A stretch of 64,000 bases of DNA from Megalopta genalis (lineage: Eukaryota > Arthropoda > Insecta > Hymenoptera > Halictidae). The translations under genes and the position numbers were made by a program. Location: NCBI RefSeq assembly GCF_051020955.1, contig NC_135014.1:3232501-3296500 (forward strand), written 5' to 3'. The notes beneath the pieces are model-generated. The model did no database searches. It had not been told where the DNA came from and saw only the letters and a list, made by a program, of their open reading frames with translations. Position 1 is the first letter of the stretch; every line of letters begins with the position of its first letter. Below, piece after piece: positions 11,873-24,500 of the stretch.

Positions 11873-12893
11873 TTGATTCATACTGATCTTTATTTTCTGA
11901 ATATTAGCGAAATATTGAAAAGACGCTATCGACTGAACCAATATGTGTTATATTTTATATTATTATATAAAACCAAACGTTTTGCAATTGGAAATAAAAT
12001 TTTTCATTTACACTACTTTATTAACTAACACTTTCTCCAATACTTTTACATACTTTATTAACCATATTTCTTTAATAATCCATTAATTCATCTAGATAAC
12101 ATAGATGGTTAAAAAATATCTTCAAGCTAATGTAGTTCTTGTATTTGGTTAGATTATTCTATAAAAATTCTATTCAAGCATTGATTCTAATCCATCAATT
12201 TATAATAGCAGTTATACTTTCTTTTTGCCTTCCAATGTTAATTCAATGAATAGTTCTTCACCTGGTTGTTAACGGGATAATCGTAGCGCTATAATCAGCC
12301 TCGAATTACTAGGTCGATAAGGTAGCAAATTTCTTTCTTTTTCATCCCTCTGAATCAACTAATTAACTCTTAGACAATCAATTTTCTGTTTCTCGCTTCT
12401 CTGAAATTTATTTCTTCCATCCCGTTAATTTGCTTTTGGCAAACGGTCACAAATGTATTTACGTTTGTATTTGTACGTCTTTTAAAAGTAACCTCAGATA
12501 ATTCGATTTGCCAACAAAAGTGTAGATACATCATTTCTTATTCTAAACTACAAAATTGCGTTTACTAAGATTTCAATGTATTTTTACTACAGTATGCTGT
12601 TCAAATAAACCAACACAGTTTTTAGATTTAAATAATGCCAGAACAATTTTTTTAAAAAATAATCTCCCTAGTATTATTTTTTGCAAATAATCTTTTAAGA
12701 TAATCTCTGAAGAATTATTTTTTAAATATAATCTCCCAAGAATTCTTTCGTTTTAAACAACCTCCGAAGAATTACTTTTTAAGAATGATGATGTTGCTGC
12801 GAATGGAAAACTCGTTTTCGAACCCCGTCACTTGTTTTTCGATATGACACTGTCAAACAGGTGTTTCAGGTTATCACGACAAATTAGCCCACC
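11873..12893. other. AT-rich upstream region of the SPAG17 gene
   Basis: Contains short diverged repeats of the type AATAATCTCCC...GAATTATTTTTT (about 12655-12780). No TATA box at a convincing distance was identified. The ATG at 12894 is preceded by an in-frame TAG nine bases upstream and the favourable context CCCACC, so the presumed 5' untranslated region ends here. Confidence 0.35.
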
Positions 12894-13383
12894 ATGAAAA
12901 AGAGAAAAGGTGCGCCGAAGACTCAGCCATTAGCAAAAGAGTCGAGAACACTGGACGAGAACTCGTGGCGCGCCGAATTGGATGCGATATCCATCAACGA
13001 CGACAACTGGTGGTGTATCGTAACCATGATGGTAGAAACGACTACCGAGCACTCCAGGTGCGTGTCACTCTTCAATACCGCTGTCGAGGAAGGCAAACGG
13101 AAAGCCATCTACTCGCTGAGCTACCAAAAAATGGTGTGCAGCGTGAAAATGTTGTCGAAACCGAACCTAGACAAATGCCCGACTGTCCAAGGCGTTTGTC
13201 ACTTCGCCAGCAAGTACTTAATCGACGAGAATGCTACGTTGCCAGCTTGGTTGGTGGCACAAGTGATCAAGTATCTGATCTATCGGATCAAAGAAGAGAC
13301 CATCGGCATCGTGAAGAGGATGGCTGAGCTGGAACACGAAATCGACGAAGAGTATAGTATCATGCAGACCGTGGCTGATTGGG
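12894..13383 (+). CDS. SPAG17: SPAG17 exon 1 (N-terminus)
   Basis: Codes residues 1-163. The start ATG has an in-frame stop just upstream. A conserved N-terminal block (NWWCIVTMM... to the YLIYRIKEE helix) corresponds to the vertebrate region with QNDWQASIAFV. The chosen donor GTAGAA at 13384 gives phase 1, matching exon 2. GTATCA at 13357 is a second phase-compatible choice. The open frame continues to a stop at 13484 but loses coding character. Confidence 0.75.
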
Positions 13384-16300
13384 GTAGAACTGCAAAAGAT
13401 TCTAAGTTCGAGAATTACTCGGAATTGTCCTTTCCTTCGAAAGGATATCTTGTCTTGTTTTTGTTGTTAGGGGCAGAATGTTAATTTTCATAAATTCGAT
13501 AGGCGTTTACGTTGATTGCATTACACCCTTTGCATGCCGTGTTATATTGTTTCGCCACCCTCTTCTGGAAAGCAGGTGCTTGACGTGACTTGATCTTTTT
13601 TAAATGTAACATTGATCGGCACTTAACGCTCCTATAATCGTGGTCGACGAACACTGACATTCGTGAAAAACAAGAAATACTAAGAACCACGTGTAATTAT
13701 GAAGATTTATATTTATTTCTACCATATGCTCGCAATTATTTTATTTTTAATGACAAAATTTTTGATGTTACAAAATGTTACAGAATTTAACTGGTGCGAA
13801 GAGACGAATCCGTTGCAAAAATACATTCAGACATGCGTAACGACTTGACGTTGAAATAGCCTTTGACTCAAAAATATGTAAACTAAACGTGAAATTTACT
13901 TTATTTTAATTTAATTTATTTGTACACAGGGTGACTCAGGTTATTTCGACCAAACAGTATCAGCATATTTTATCAGTGAAAATAAGAAAAAATGTCATAA
14001 ATATAAGCTCAAAAATGCTTTATTAAAAAATTATAAGAAAAATACGTATATAACAATGAACTGATTTTTGTTCGATGTAACTATGCTAGGTTTACTAAGA
14101 CGTTTAATTTTTCATAGATGCCAATGCTGTGTTTTCAAAAACAGGCGACAATTCGAAATGGGGCTCACATGTGTAGATAAATGATCCCGATCAGTCCGCG
14201 GTTGTTTATTATTTCTCTTATAATTTTCTAATAAAACATTTCTTAGCTTATATTTATATGACATTTTTTCCTTATTTTCGCTCGTAGAGTATGTTGATAC
14301 CGTTTGGCCGGAGAAATCTGGGACACGGGTAAACACCCATTATTACAATAACAGAACAAGAACATAATTAAACTGAGAACAAATCAGCGAATCAGCAAAT
14401 TAGGTAAACAGTTTATGAAAGCTTGTTTCAAATTGCGCGACATTGCCAGCAAATACATCATCTATTTTATCGCTGTTGTTTCTAAATTATAACACAACCG
14501 TTTTCAAAGCCCGGTTTTTGCGTGACCGCAGCCCGAAAAATTAAAAGCAGTTGCTCTCGATCTTGGTAATCCAGTTGAGAATTCTGATATCGAAGGTTCG
14601 AATAATGACGGCGGCACTGCCGCCGGGGTAAACGTGGAACATTGTTGCAACGCCGAGAAAGCTTGCTGTTCGAAAAGCGCTAATTAGATTGAAAACTAGG
14701 TCAACCGGGGTCGAAGTCATTCAACACCGCAAAGCTGAACAACAAAGCGATCACGAGGCTGCGTAAACGAGGGGAGGAATGGCGGGACACGGTGTACGTG
14801 GACGACGCGCCCCTCGACGGTCCGAATCTGTACATAATCCTCACGGGATTCCACGATCCGGATCTTCCTGAACATTTAATAAACGCGGCGGTGCCGCTGA
14901 GCTTCGTAATGCGGCTGAAGAGATCGAACCGTGATTTGGATCGGTTGGTGGCGTGCGGGACCGTCGACGAGCTGGAGAAAACCCGGAGCACGAACCGTTT
15001 CGGGATATATCACAGCAGCATAGTCGATCTGTACCGGTTCTGGTCGACGATCGAGTCGCGAACGATGGATCCGGAAACGCATCCGGCGCTGCTCGACGTT
15101 GCAATCCTGCTTTTCCGTCCACCGGAGCTGCCCGAGATTTTCCGCGACGACGAATACGAACATCTCAAGAAGGATCTGTACGATCGGGTTTCGTATTTCA
15201 TGTACGATCTCTATGATCTTCATCGACAACACGGGAATTATTTGAAGAGCACCAGGATCGAGACGGCCATAGCCGACGATGCACCGAGGAAATGCGCCAC
15301 TGAGACGTATAGGGCGCTGTTAGATGCTGTCCCGCAGGAATGCATTTCCTTACCGTTCATACTGTTTGCCATTCTGGCGCAAATCGATGCGAACGACGGT
15401 GGAAACGCGATCGAGAAGGAGATCGAGGGAACAGACGATCCCGATGGTCAGACAGTAAGCTTCATTTGCGGTGTTTGGTATTCCGAGATGGACTCCGACA
15501 ATTGATTGTCCTAGAATTCTTGTATGCTAGATATATCGTTGCCGAAGTAGGATATAGTAAAGCTACATTTATACGACGAATATGGTAGGAGTGCGATAGC
15601 TCTATCTTTCTTCGATGTTTATTCGTCTCTATGATCGAAGATAATTTACGTGCACAGTGGTCTTTCTATAATTGTTTCAATTTCGGGTCTGCCGAGTTAC
15701 AGTTATGGTACAGGTACTACATTCGTGTGGTGTCACGAACGTATACTACTTCTAGAAACACGAATCTTTACATTCAAGTCAGTTTCGTCTGCTGGAAATT
15801 GTTCAGAATGAAAATATTAAGCAAAATTGTCACGAAGACTCTTTTGTAACAATAAGACTGCTAATACTTTTATAAAGGACGTAAGAAAATCTGTCAATAG
15901 ATGAGAAGGAACATACGATTTTATCACAAATAATAATGTTTAAGCAATTTCTTTTTTCATTGTATAAAAAGTTCTTTGTCAATATTTTTTGCTGCAATTT
16001 GTTGTCATATAAGCGACGAGTAACTTTTGTTCAAACAATTTGTGTTTTTATAGATATTTAATTATATTATTTGTATTATTATATTTATACAAATATTAAG
16101 ATATTTATGTTATTATTTATTTATATTAAATGGTGTTCCGATAAATGGAGTTCTACTTGTATTCTACATTCTACAAATATTAACTAGTTTGGAAACACAT
16201 CCTTGAACATACTTTTTATACACCCGTTAGCCTTTATGTCGCTTTTCGGAACATCGGCAATGAATAATTTACTGATGAATTTGTTCCAAGCGATCCGCTT

Positions 16301-16390
16301 TCTCGACATTCGCGAACATAAGTTAGATGCGTGTAAATCAGTGTGTAAATTATTGCGATGATATGTCACCCATTCATGTCAGAAAGACTC

Positions 16391-16447
<57 letters not shown>

Positions 16448-18557
16448 CTTCCAAAAACAGTGAAACGAACCGCCGAGATATTCCTTAATGCATATTACGT
16501 TCGCCATAATTTATTTCGAAACAGTTTGCTCCGAGCCATATTAAATTACCAATTACGTCACACACGAAATCATTTATAGACAGAATATCTGCTAGTTTTG
16601 CAAAATTGTGATTCAATCAACATTTCGTACTTACCGTTATCGAGGGTGTCCATTTCATTCGTGTTTGTTCCGACTACGATGATATTGTTTACTAACTTTA
16701 TCCGCAAGTGATCCAGTTTCTTAAAAATTTTTAATTATTCTTTCGATTTGCATGTTCCCGCGCGATGGACAGTTTCCTCTTCCACATTCTGTACGAAATT
16801 TTCTTCCAACTTCTGCGTAACTTTCGCCAAATTTTTCATCGTTTTCAATAATAAACAGGCGTTGTTGAATCGAATTTATTTGAACTGCGGGTTTTACGTA
16901 TCCATAACGAACACGAGCCGAAACACTAAAAGAAAAGAAGATTCGAAGTGGCTCCTATTTTTCTCATCTCTGTTAAATTCAACCCTGTTACATGTCCCTC
17001 GAAACCGACAAATCAAAGGACACGAGAGAGACGCACGCTGAGACACACGCGGACGCTGAAAACCTGCAGGACACACACATCGACGAGAAGATAAGAATAC
17101 TGAACGCGCAATACGATTTGTACGAAGAAGAGAACGTCGGCGAAAAGCCCGTGACCAGCATCGAATTAGTTCTCCGCGAAGATATCCTGAACGAAACCAT
17201 CGGTCTCTTCGACGACTGTTCAAGCTTGCTGGACTCGAGCAACCTCGCCGAGAAGATCCTGCGCATATTTTGGCATCCGATAATGGGTCTCCACGCGAAA
17301 CACGAAATCACCGCGCAGAAAAGCGACGAGTATTCGCGCCACATCGACGGAATTCGCAGACACATGGGCGCGGCGGCGAGCAGCGAGGAAGTCTGTCACT
17401 GTTTGCACATATTAATGTTCGACAGGATGATATTTGGGTCGGGAGGAGTCGCGGAAAGTAACCCGGAAGAAGACAAACTGACGGGCCTCTTAAGCATTAA
17501 ACACTCGCCGATAGAGCGGAGCAAGTCGGTCCCGAGTTTCACGTCGAGATTCGACGAGCGTATACAGTTCTACAGCGACGGTAGCATAGACTATGGCAAA
17601 GTCTTGCCGTTCGTCGTCGATTGCGCCCCATTGTTCCAGATCATAGACCCTCGGGAGGTGTTGGTACCCGGATACTTGGCGGAGAACGTCTTCAGCTTCA
17701 GAGACAAGAAGAACGGAGGACTGAACGAGTTCAACGACGTGGAGCTGCTGCCGAGATCCATTTTTGTGCAACGCGTGCAACAGTGTCTGAGCACGTGTCA
17801 CAGCTACAACACAGTCTACTTTGAGCCAACTGACTCCGTGTTGCTGGTTTTCGGCGACCAGTGGAGGCCCAACGGGGTGCACGAGGAACTCGGGGTGTCC
17901 AGCATTCGGACACCGGTGCGACTCCGTGACTTCTGCGAGTACGTCGTGCCCGAGGAACAGGAATGGATAGACTGGGAAGAAGAGATGTACAAAGTTCTGA
18001 CTAACGAGTCGCTGAAAAGATTGATGAAGAAGGCATCGGAGCTCAACGATGGACGGCTACTATTTACCGACGACGACTTCATCCTGCCTTGGTCCCTTAA
18101 AGCCAGGGACTTCACCGCCCAAAAAACAGGTTCGTTGCTGTTTTTTTTTTTTTTATAACGATTGTTTGTGTTTTCTGTTGAATTGTCAATCAGAATGGTG
18201 TGCATTACAAGTAAATGTCAAGATTTTATCAATTAGTGTAAGTGTGTCAATTACTGTGCGTCCGAAGTTTTCAACAAATTAAATAGTTTCCTAAACCTAT
18301 ATCGCATTTATATGAAGCATTTAAATTATATGTCAATGTCTTTTACATAAGAACGAATTTTTTCACGATTGATATATATATATCAACGTACAAATATTTG
18401 CAAAATAATTATCAGGTGTATGAATTATGTGTAATAAATTATACTAAACGATTTAGTACGGAATATTTCACATTCCTACATTTCTTTTCGTAGGATTATT
18501 TACCTAGAACTGATCACAGTAATTAAATATATATATATATATCAGTCGTGAAAAAAT

Positions 18558-18599
<42 letters not shown>

Positions 18600-21500
18600 T
18601 TATTAATATATAATAATATATAATTATTATATATATATGCATAAAGAACATAAAATATTTAACGAAATGGACAAAAGAGTTCTCGAGCGAGTTACTGTGC
18701 ACTTAAAAAGATGAAAAGTTAATTACTGTGTCAGTTACCGAACCTCTTTTTGTTACTGTGTGTCAATTCTTGCACGCTGATTTAATTACTGTGATCAGTT
18801 CTAGGTAAATAATCCTATAAAAAAAATGTAGAAATGTGAAATATTCCGTACTAAATTGTTTCGTATAATTTATTACACATAATTTATACACCTGATAATT
18901 ATTTTGCAAATATTTGTACGTTGATACGAACGAAAAGTGGAGTGAATCTATTGTTTCATGGTTAATTAAGACGGCAATTGTCTGAAGGGAATAATTAGAG
19001 GAGATAAAACCAAACTGCACTCTGCTCTAGAAGAGAGACTCTCTAAGCGGAAATCAATATCTGCTCGACGACAGAGAATAAGGAGAGCATAAATACAGTA
19101 ACGTTAACCAGTTTTAGACAACAATTCCTTCTTGGAATAATTCTGTTTCATCTATATTATTAACATTGCTGCTTTCTTTCGTTGAAAGTTCATCTATTTT
19201 CTCTAGTTAAAAGTGCTTCGATTCTTTCTGACCGCAATTCAATTCAACATACTCACTGCCATACCAACGACCTAAAAAATGGTATAACATTGAATTAATT
19301 ATTTTTTCAACATTCTTACGTTTAACGAATCCGAATAAAATTGGGAGGAATAATATATTAGCGTAACAATTAATTTTCAAATTTAAACAAATAATTTCGT
19401 CACCCATACACGAGTGACACAGTAGTCAAAGCGTTAATATATTTATATAAAGTATAGAATCCTAAATAACTATTTTAAGAATAGTTAATATGATTTATTA
19501 ACATTAGTAAATATAATCTATTGCAACGATTACGTATTTTTAACCTTTTAGGCACGACGCGCCACTATAGTGGCTTTCGCGGATGTCATCTTTCAGAACG
19601 ACACGCCACTATAGTGGCTTTCGCGGATGTCATCTCTCTGGACGACGCACCACTATAGTGGCTTGCTCTAGTAGCTCACTCGCTCATCGTTTCAACCAAA
19701 TAATCGTCTTCGTACGCATTGTTTCACACTTCTTTTGTCTTCACATCGATTTACAACAGTCTACAGGGTGTCCCAAAAATGTCTCGCAATCCGGAAATGG
19801 CGGGTTCCTCGGATCATTTGAAGCAACTTCTTCCTTTACAAAAATTTTCTCCGACGCACCGTTAACGAGTTATTAACGAAAAACAGTGACCAATAAGAAT
19901 CGAGTACGGCTGACGCGAGACGGCCCAGCCAACCAGCGCGCGAAGCCCAGTTCCGCTTATTGGCTCGATCGCCTCGCGCCAGCCGAGCTCGCCTCTCATT
20001 GGTCACTGTTTTTCGTTGATAACTCGTTAACGGTGCCTCGGAGAAAATTGTTGTAAAGGAAAAAGTTGCTTCAAATGACCCGAGGAACCCGCCACTTTCG
20101 GATTGCGAGACATTTTTGGGACACCCTGTATATACAGTATCAGACTCTGCCGTCCAGAGAAATAGCTTCGCGCAGAATTCAGCCGTACCTAAAAGGTCAA
20201 GGAACGCGTCAGGACTGAAGACTGTTCTAAAATTATATAACTTCGAAACATTTCTGGCGCAGACGTGGATTTATTTTCCATGGTCGAGGAAGCCTCGGAC
20301 GACGCGAAGAAGGAGAAGCAAAGAGACACGAAATCGTACGTAGAGGACACTGTGAGTAGAATCTCGAGGAGGAGTCGCTCCCGTTATACCGACCTGCAAG
20401 AAGATAGTTACGAATTCATTGGCTATGATCTCGGAAGATTGCGTGTACACGTAAAAAATCGTAAAACCGTGTTCCTCTCGGCCGATGGTGCGCGGGTTAA
20501 CGTGGAAATGGATGATTGGATTTATAAGAATAAGGATTTACGTATCACGGTTACTATTAGAGACTATAGCTTGCATTTATTCCGCCGGATAAACAACCCG
20601 GAGCTCTCGGACGTGTTTCATCTGACCAGTCCTCTGGGAATCGTTCTGGCTTTCGAAAAATTGCCGATCGCGAGCGGTGAGATTGTTTCGCATTTTCCAT
20701 GATTCAAGTGCCTAATCTCTCAGTTAATCGTTTTTGCGACATCTCTGCAACGTCGACTAGTTTTCAAAATTCATTTTTGATCGGAATACAGATGCTGGTT
20801 ACTGTGGAGTGACCAATTGCTGAGCCTCAATTTTTTGTGTGGACATAATTAATAATAATATATAATATAATAAATAATATATAATATAATAATATAAAGT
20901 TAATTATGTCCACACAAAAAATTGAGGCACAGCAATATATATAAATATATATATATATATAAATTACTATATCAAATGAAGCATATGAAACACAATTGAG
21001 AAAAAATTGTATTCGCAAACTATTTGTATTTTTTAGTAGAAATATTTGTACCCAAGTCTGTCTGAAAAACCGCGAAATGTTTCATTTTCTTTCTGTTTCT
21101 GATTCGAGATTTGATTTTTCACGACTTTCTCAAACTTTTCTTATTTTGTACCGATTCGTGATGTCGACTCCTTTCTATCTAATGATTCTTCTCTGTTTCG
21201 TATTCAGATGCCAGCTTCGCAAACAATTGGTCAAACAGAGGATTCGATTTCCGAGGATCATGGCCGTCAGGGTTGTTAATAGCGCCAGTCGTCGGGGACA
21301 GCGAGCAGAATCCATTTTATATTCGTCAGTCCTACATTAGAAATGCTTGCAGCAGCGATAAAGGGGTCAACGAAGTTTGCCGAAAGTTCCTGAGAAATGG
21401 AACCGTTTTGGTGTACTTCGACGACGGCAAGGTTATTGTTCTTCGTCCAAACGGAGACATTGTGACTTGTCTGTCCTTCGAACAGCTTCCGCCTAAGGAA

Positions 21501-24500
21501 CCTGAGAAGACCGACGATGACGCAAGCTCCGGGAAAGGTATATATATAATTCATTCAATTTGTAATCGATTCTAGACCACAATTCTTTCGGCTTGATCCT
21601 CTTTTTATATTCTATTAATTAGAATATCAACTACTGAGGTTACATCTTTCCTTGGAAACTGCAATTTGCTTATAGTATCTTCTGAAATTTTTTTCATTAT
21701 GCTGTAGATCCCACATGGGTTATTATTGATGTGTATACTAACAATACATTTTATATTATTTAAACATGGAGTCATAATGTTAGAAACATATTCTATTTGT
21801 TTCGGAAACGAATTGCAAATGAATGTTGGTGTGTTATAAAATCCGTATACTAATCGTTGGATTGCAGATTTTATGCATTAATGACAAAAGTGATTAGATA
21901 GAATACAAAACAATTAATGTAGAGAATAAATTTAACAAGAGATTGCTTCTGTTAAAAATCTTAAGAATGAAATGTTTATAGAAATTTCTAGAGATCTTTT
22001 ATCTTGCACAAAGATCCGTAGTTTACTATTCATTTCTAAAGCTCCCAGACTGCGCAGTTTAGTTTGAATTTAAAAAATACTAAATTCCTTATAAACATTA
22101 TAAATCAGATCTGGGTAGATTGAAAATGACATGTTATTTCATGTTAGAATTATTTTCATGTCTACGATCACTTTCGAAATAGTATCATTTTGAATATTAA
22201 TTTAAATGACATTATTCTATTTAATAATTGTTTTAAAGAATTATTTGAGTCTGCTTTATACCGACATCCTCGCTGATACTTCTGCAAGATAAATGGACCG
22301 ATCTGACTATGTTAAATGATTATCCGACAATAAGAAACACTTTTCCGAAGAATAATGCTCGCTTTCGTTTTCCGCACTAGTGGAACGATTATCTTTCTCG
22401 TGAGAATATTAGATGGTTCAGGACAAAAATCTTTTAAGCAAAATTTCAAATCAAATTGCTGCAAAGGTGTTTGAAAATAGAATCTATTCGCTGCATATTA
22501 TTTCTTATTATATTGTCAAGCTTCCTTAAAACAAGATTTTTGATACATGTCATTTTGTGGCTTATGTCATACTTGAAATAAATAGATAACGAAATAATTC
22601 TTTATTCGAAATTGCGATTATTTCAAATACACTTAACAGCAATGCTAAAGCATCACTAATTTCCGGCCGAAAAATTGTCGATATTTGAACAGCTGTAACT
22701 GCGTTAGAAGTTATCATTACATTACGACTTTCTTTTTTAAATTAATGCTTGAAATCTCTACTTTACGATGCTGTAGTTTAATTTTTAATGTGATGCATCT
22801 CCATGACTGTAGTATCCTAAATCTGAGAGCATATTCGTGATACTGAAAAAGTGCAGAGTTTAACACGCTTTATGGTCTTGGAAAAATTTGTTTCGATCAT
22901 GCTGTTCGCAACATCGTGAAAAGGGCTTTCCCCTTTAAATCGAGGGTCTCGTTAAGTCGCTATAATTTCTTTTAATGCAGGTTCCATGTAAGTTAAAACT
23001 TTGCTCCGTTTCGGTATCACGAAATGTAGGACACTACAGTTATGGAGATGCATAGTATTAACCCTTAGCACTCCGCATCATTCTGAACGTTGGCTAGCAG
23101 CTACTCGGCGCCACTTTTCGGCAGAAACGGGAATTTACTGAATTTACCTCGTATTATTTAGTATAGTTTTGGAACTAGCTAACATATTATAATGATATTG
23201 GACTTATATGAATTTGGCTGAAACCGAGAAATTTGCAAAAAGATCAATATTTCATTTTTTATAATTTTGTTACTGTTTGTTTTATAATTTTGTTTTGTTG
23301 TTGCAATCGCTATCTATGCGAACTCTTTCTCTCGTCGCCTTGTTGCTTGGACGATATCATTATCACTGCTATCAAAACGATAGACTAACTGTAGAAGAAA
23401 ACCTTCTACATACCTGTAGTAACATTTCTGTGTAACATTTCTAACTTATCTGTATAAACGTCTATCCGGAGCTCATCTTCACTACTACTTGTGTCATGAG
23501 ACTCATTCTTGTTTGAACGTTTTGCCATTGTTCTAATAAAAAATACGAATAAATACATAGGTTGAAAATTTCTAATTGTTATTACTAACTCGCAAGATGA
23601 TATTTAACAAAAAAACGTTTACCAAACAATTTATTTACCGAGAGAAGAATCACTTTTCCGATTTTCTCACTCGTTAGATCTATCTATACCGCTCGACGCT
23701 TCAAACCAGACCGAGTTCAGCTTTGAATCTTTTCCTCCAGATTTTACGATTATAAATCTCACTATACAGTGCGTGCTATGTTCGCATACCGATCTTTCTT
23801 CTACAAATTTGCCTTATCACTCTTTTCAAGTGGCGTCTTCGAAGTGCTCGGACCGTCGTGAGCACGCCTCTCACGTTCTCGTCAAAACCCGCTGACATTT
23901 CTTATATATATTTTAGTAATTTTACTATATTTTGATTTGATTTCTTGTGCCATTTCAAGAGAAAACTTCAGGGAAACATGCATGTCTGAAAAAGTTGCGC
24001 TGAAATAACTCAATTCCCCGTAATCACTAATAAACTTGAATGTCCCACGAGAGGGGACATCCGAGTGATATGCTAGAATTACGATGTCCCACGAGAGGGG
24101 ACAGCGGAGTGCAAAGTGTTAAACATTAGACTATGGTGCCGTAAAGTAGGCATTTTAAGCATTGATCTAAGAAAAAGACGAAAATTTACGAAAAAATTAT
24201 TGAAGAAAATCGAAAATTCTTCGACCAGAAATTAGTGACGTTTTAATTTTGCTCTCGAGCGTAGTTATTTATCATACATATTTCAAAGGAAATTCGCCCA
24301 GGTCCGATGGAAACTATCGAACTTCAGCGTTCTCCGTTTTCCCCGCGTCGAACAAAAATCGTTATCGCAGCGAACGACTTTCCCGTGATTAAATTGAACT
24401 GCGAGATACGCGGCACTCAATTTTTGCCGTCGATAATTCTGTTTACGTTGCCGGTGTATGACATTAACGAGCATTTTAGCCTGCTCGAGGACTCGGAAGT

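Noticed and set aside
14590..14610. GGTTCGAAT resembling a tRNA B box
   Set aside because: No matching A box or cloverleaf around it.
19583..19876. 97-codon frame and similar frames at 7481, 37636, 61857 and 62215
   Set aside because: They are the same palindromic MITE sequence read in different copies; open by chance on either strand.
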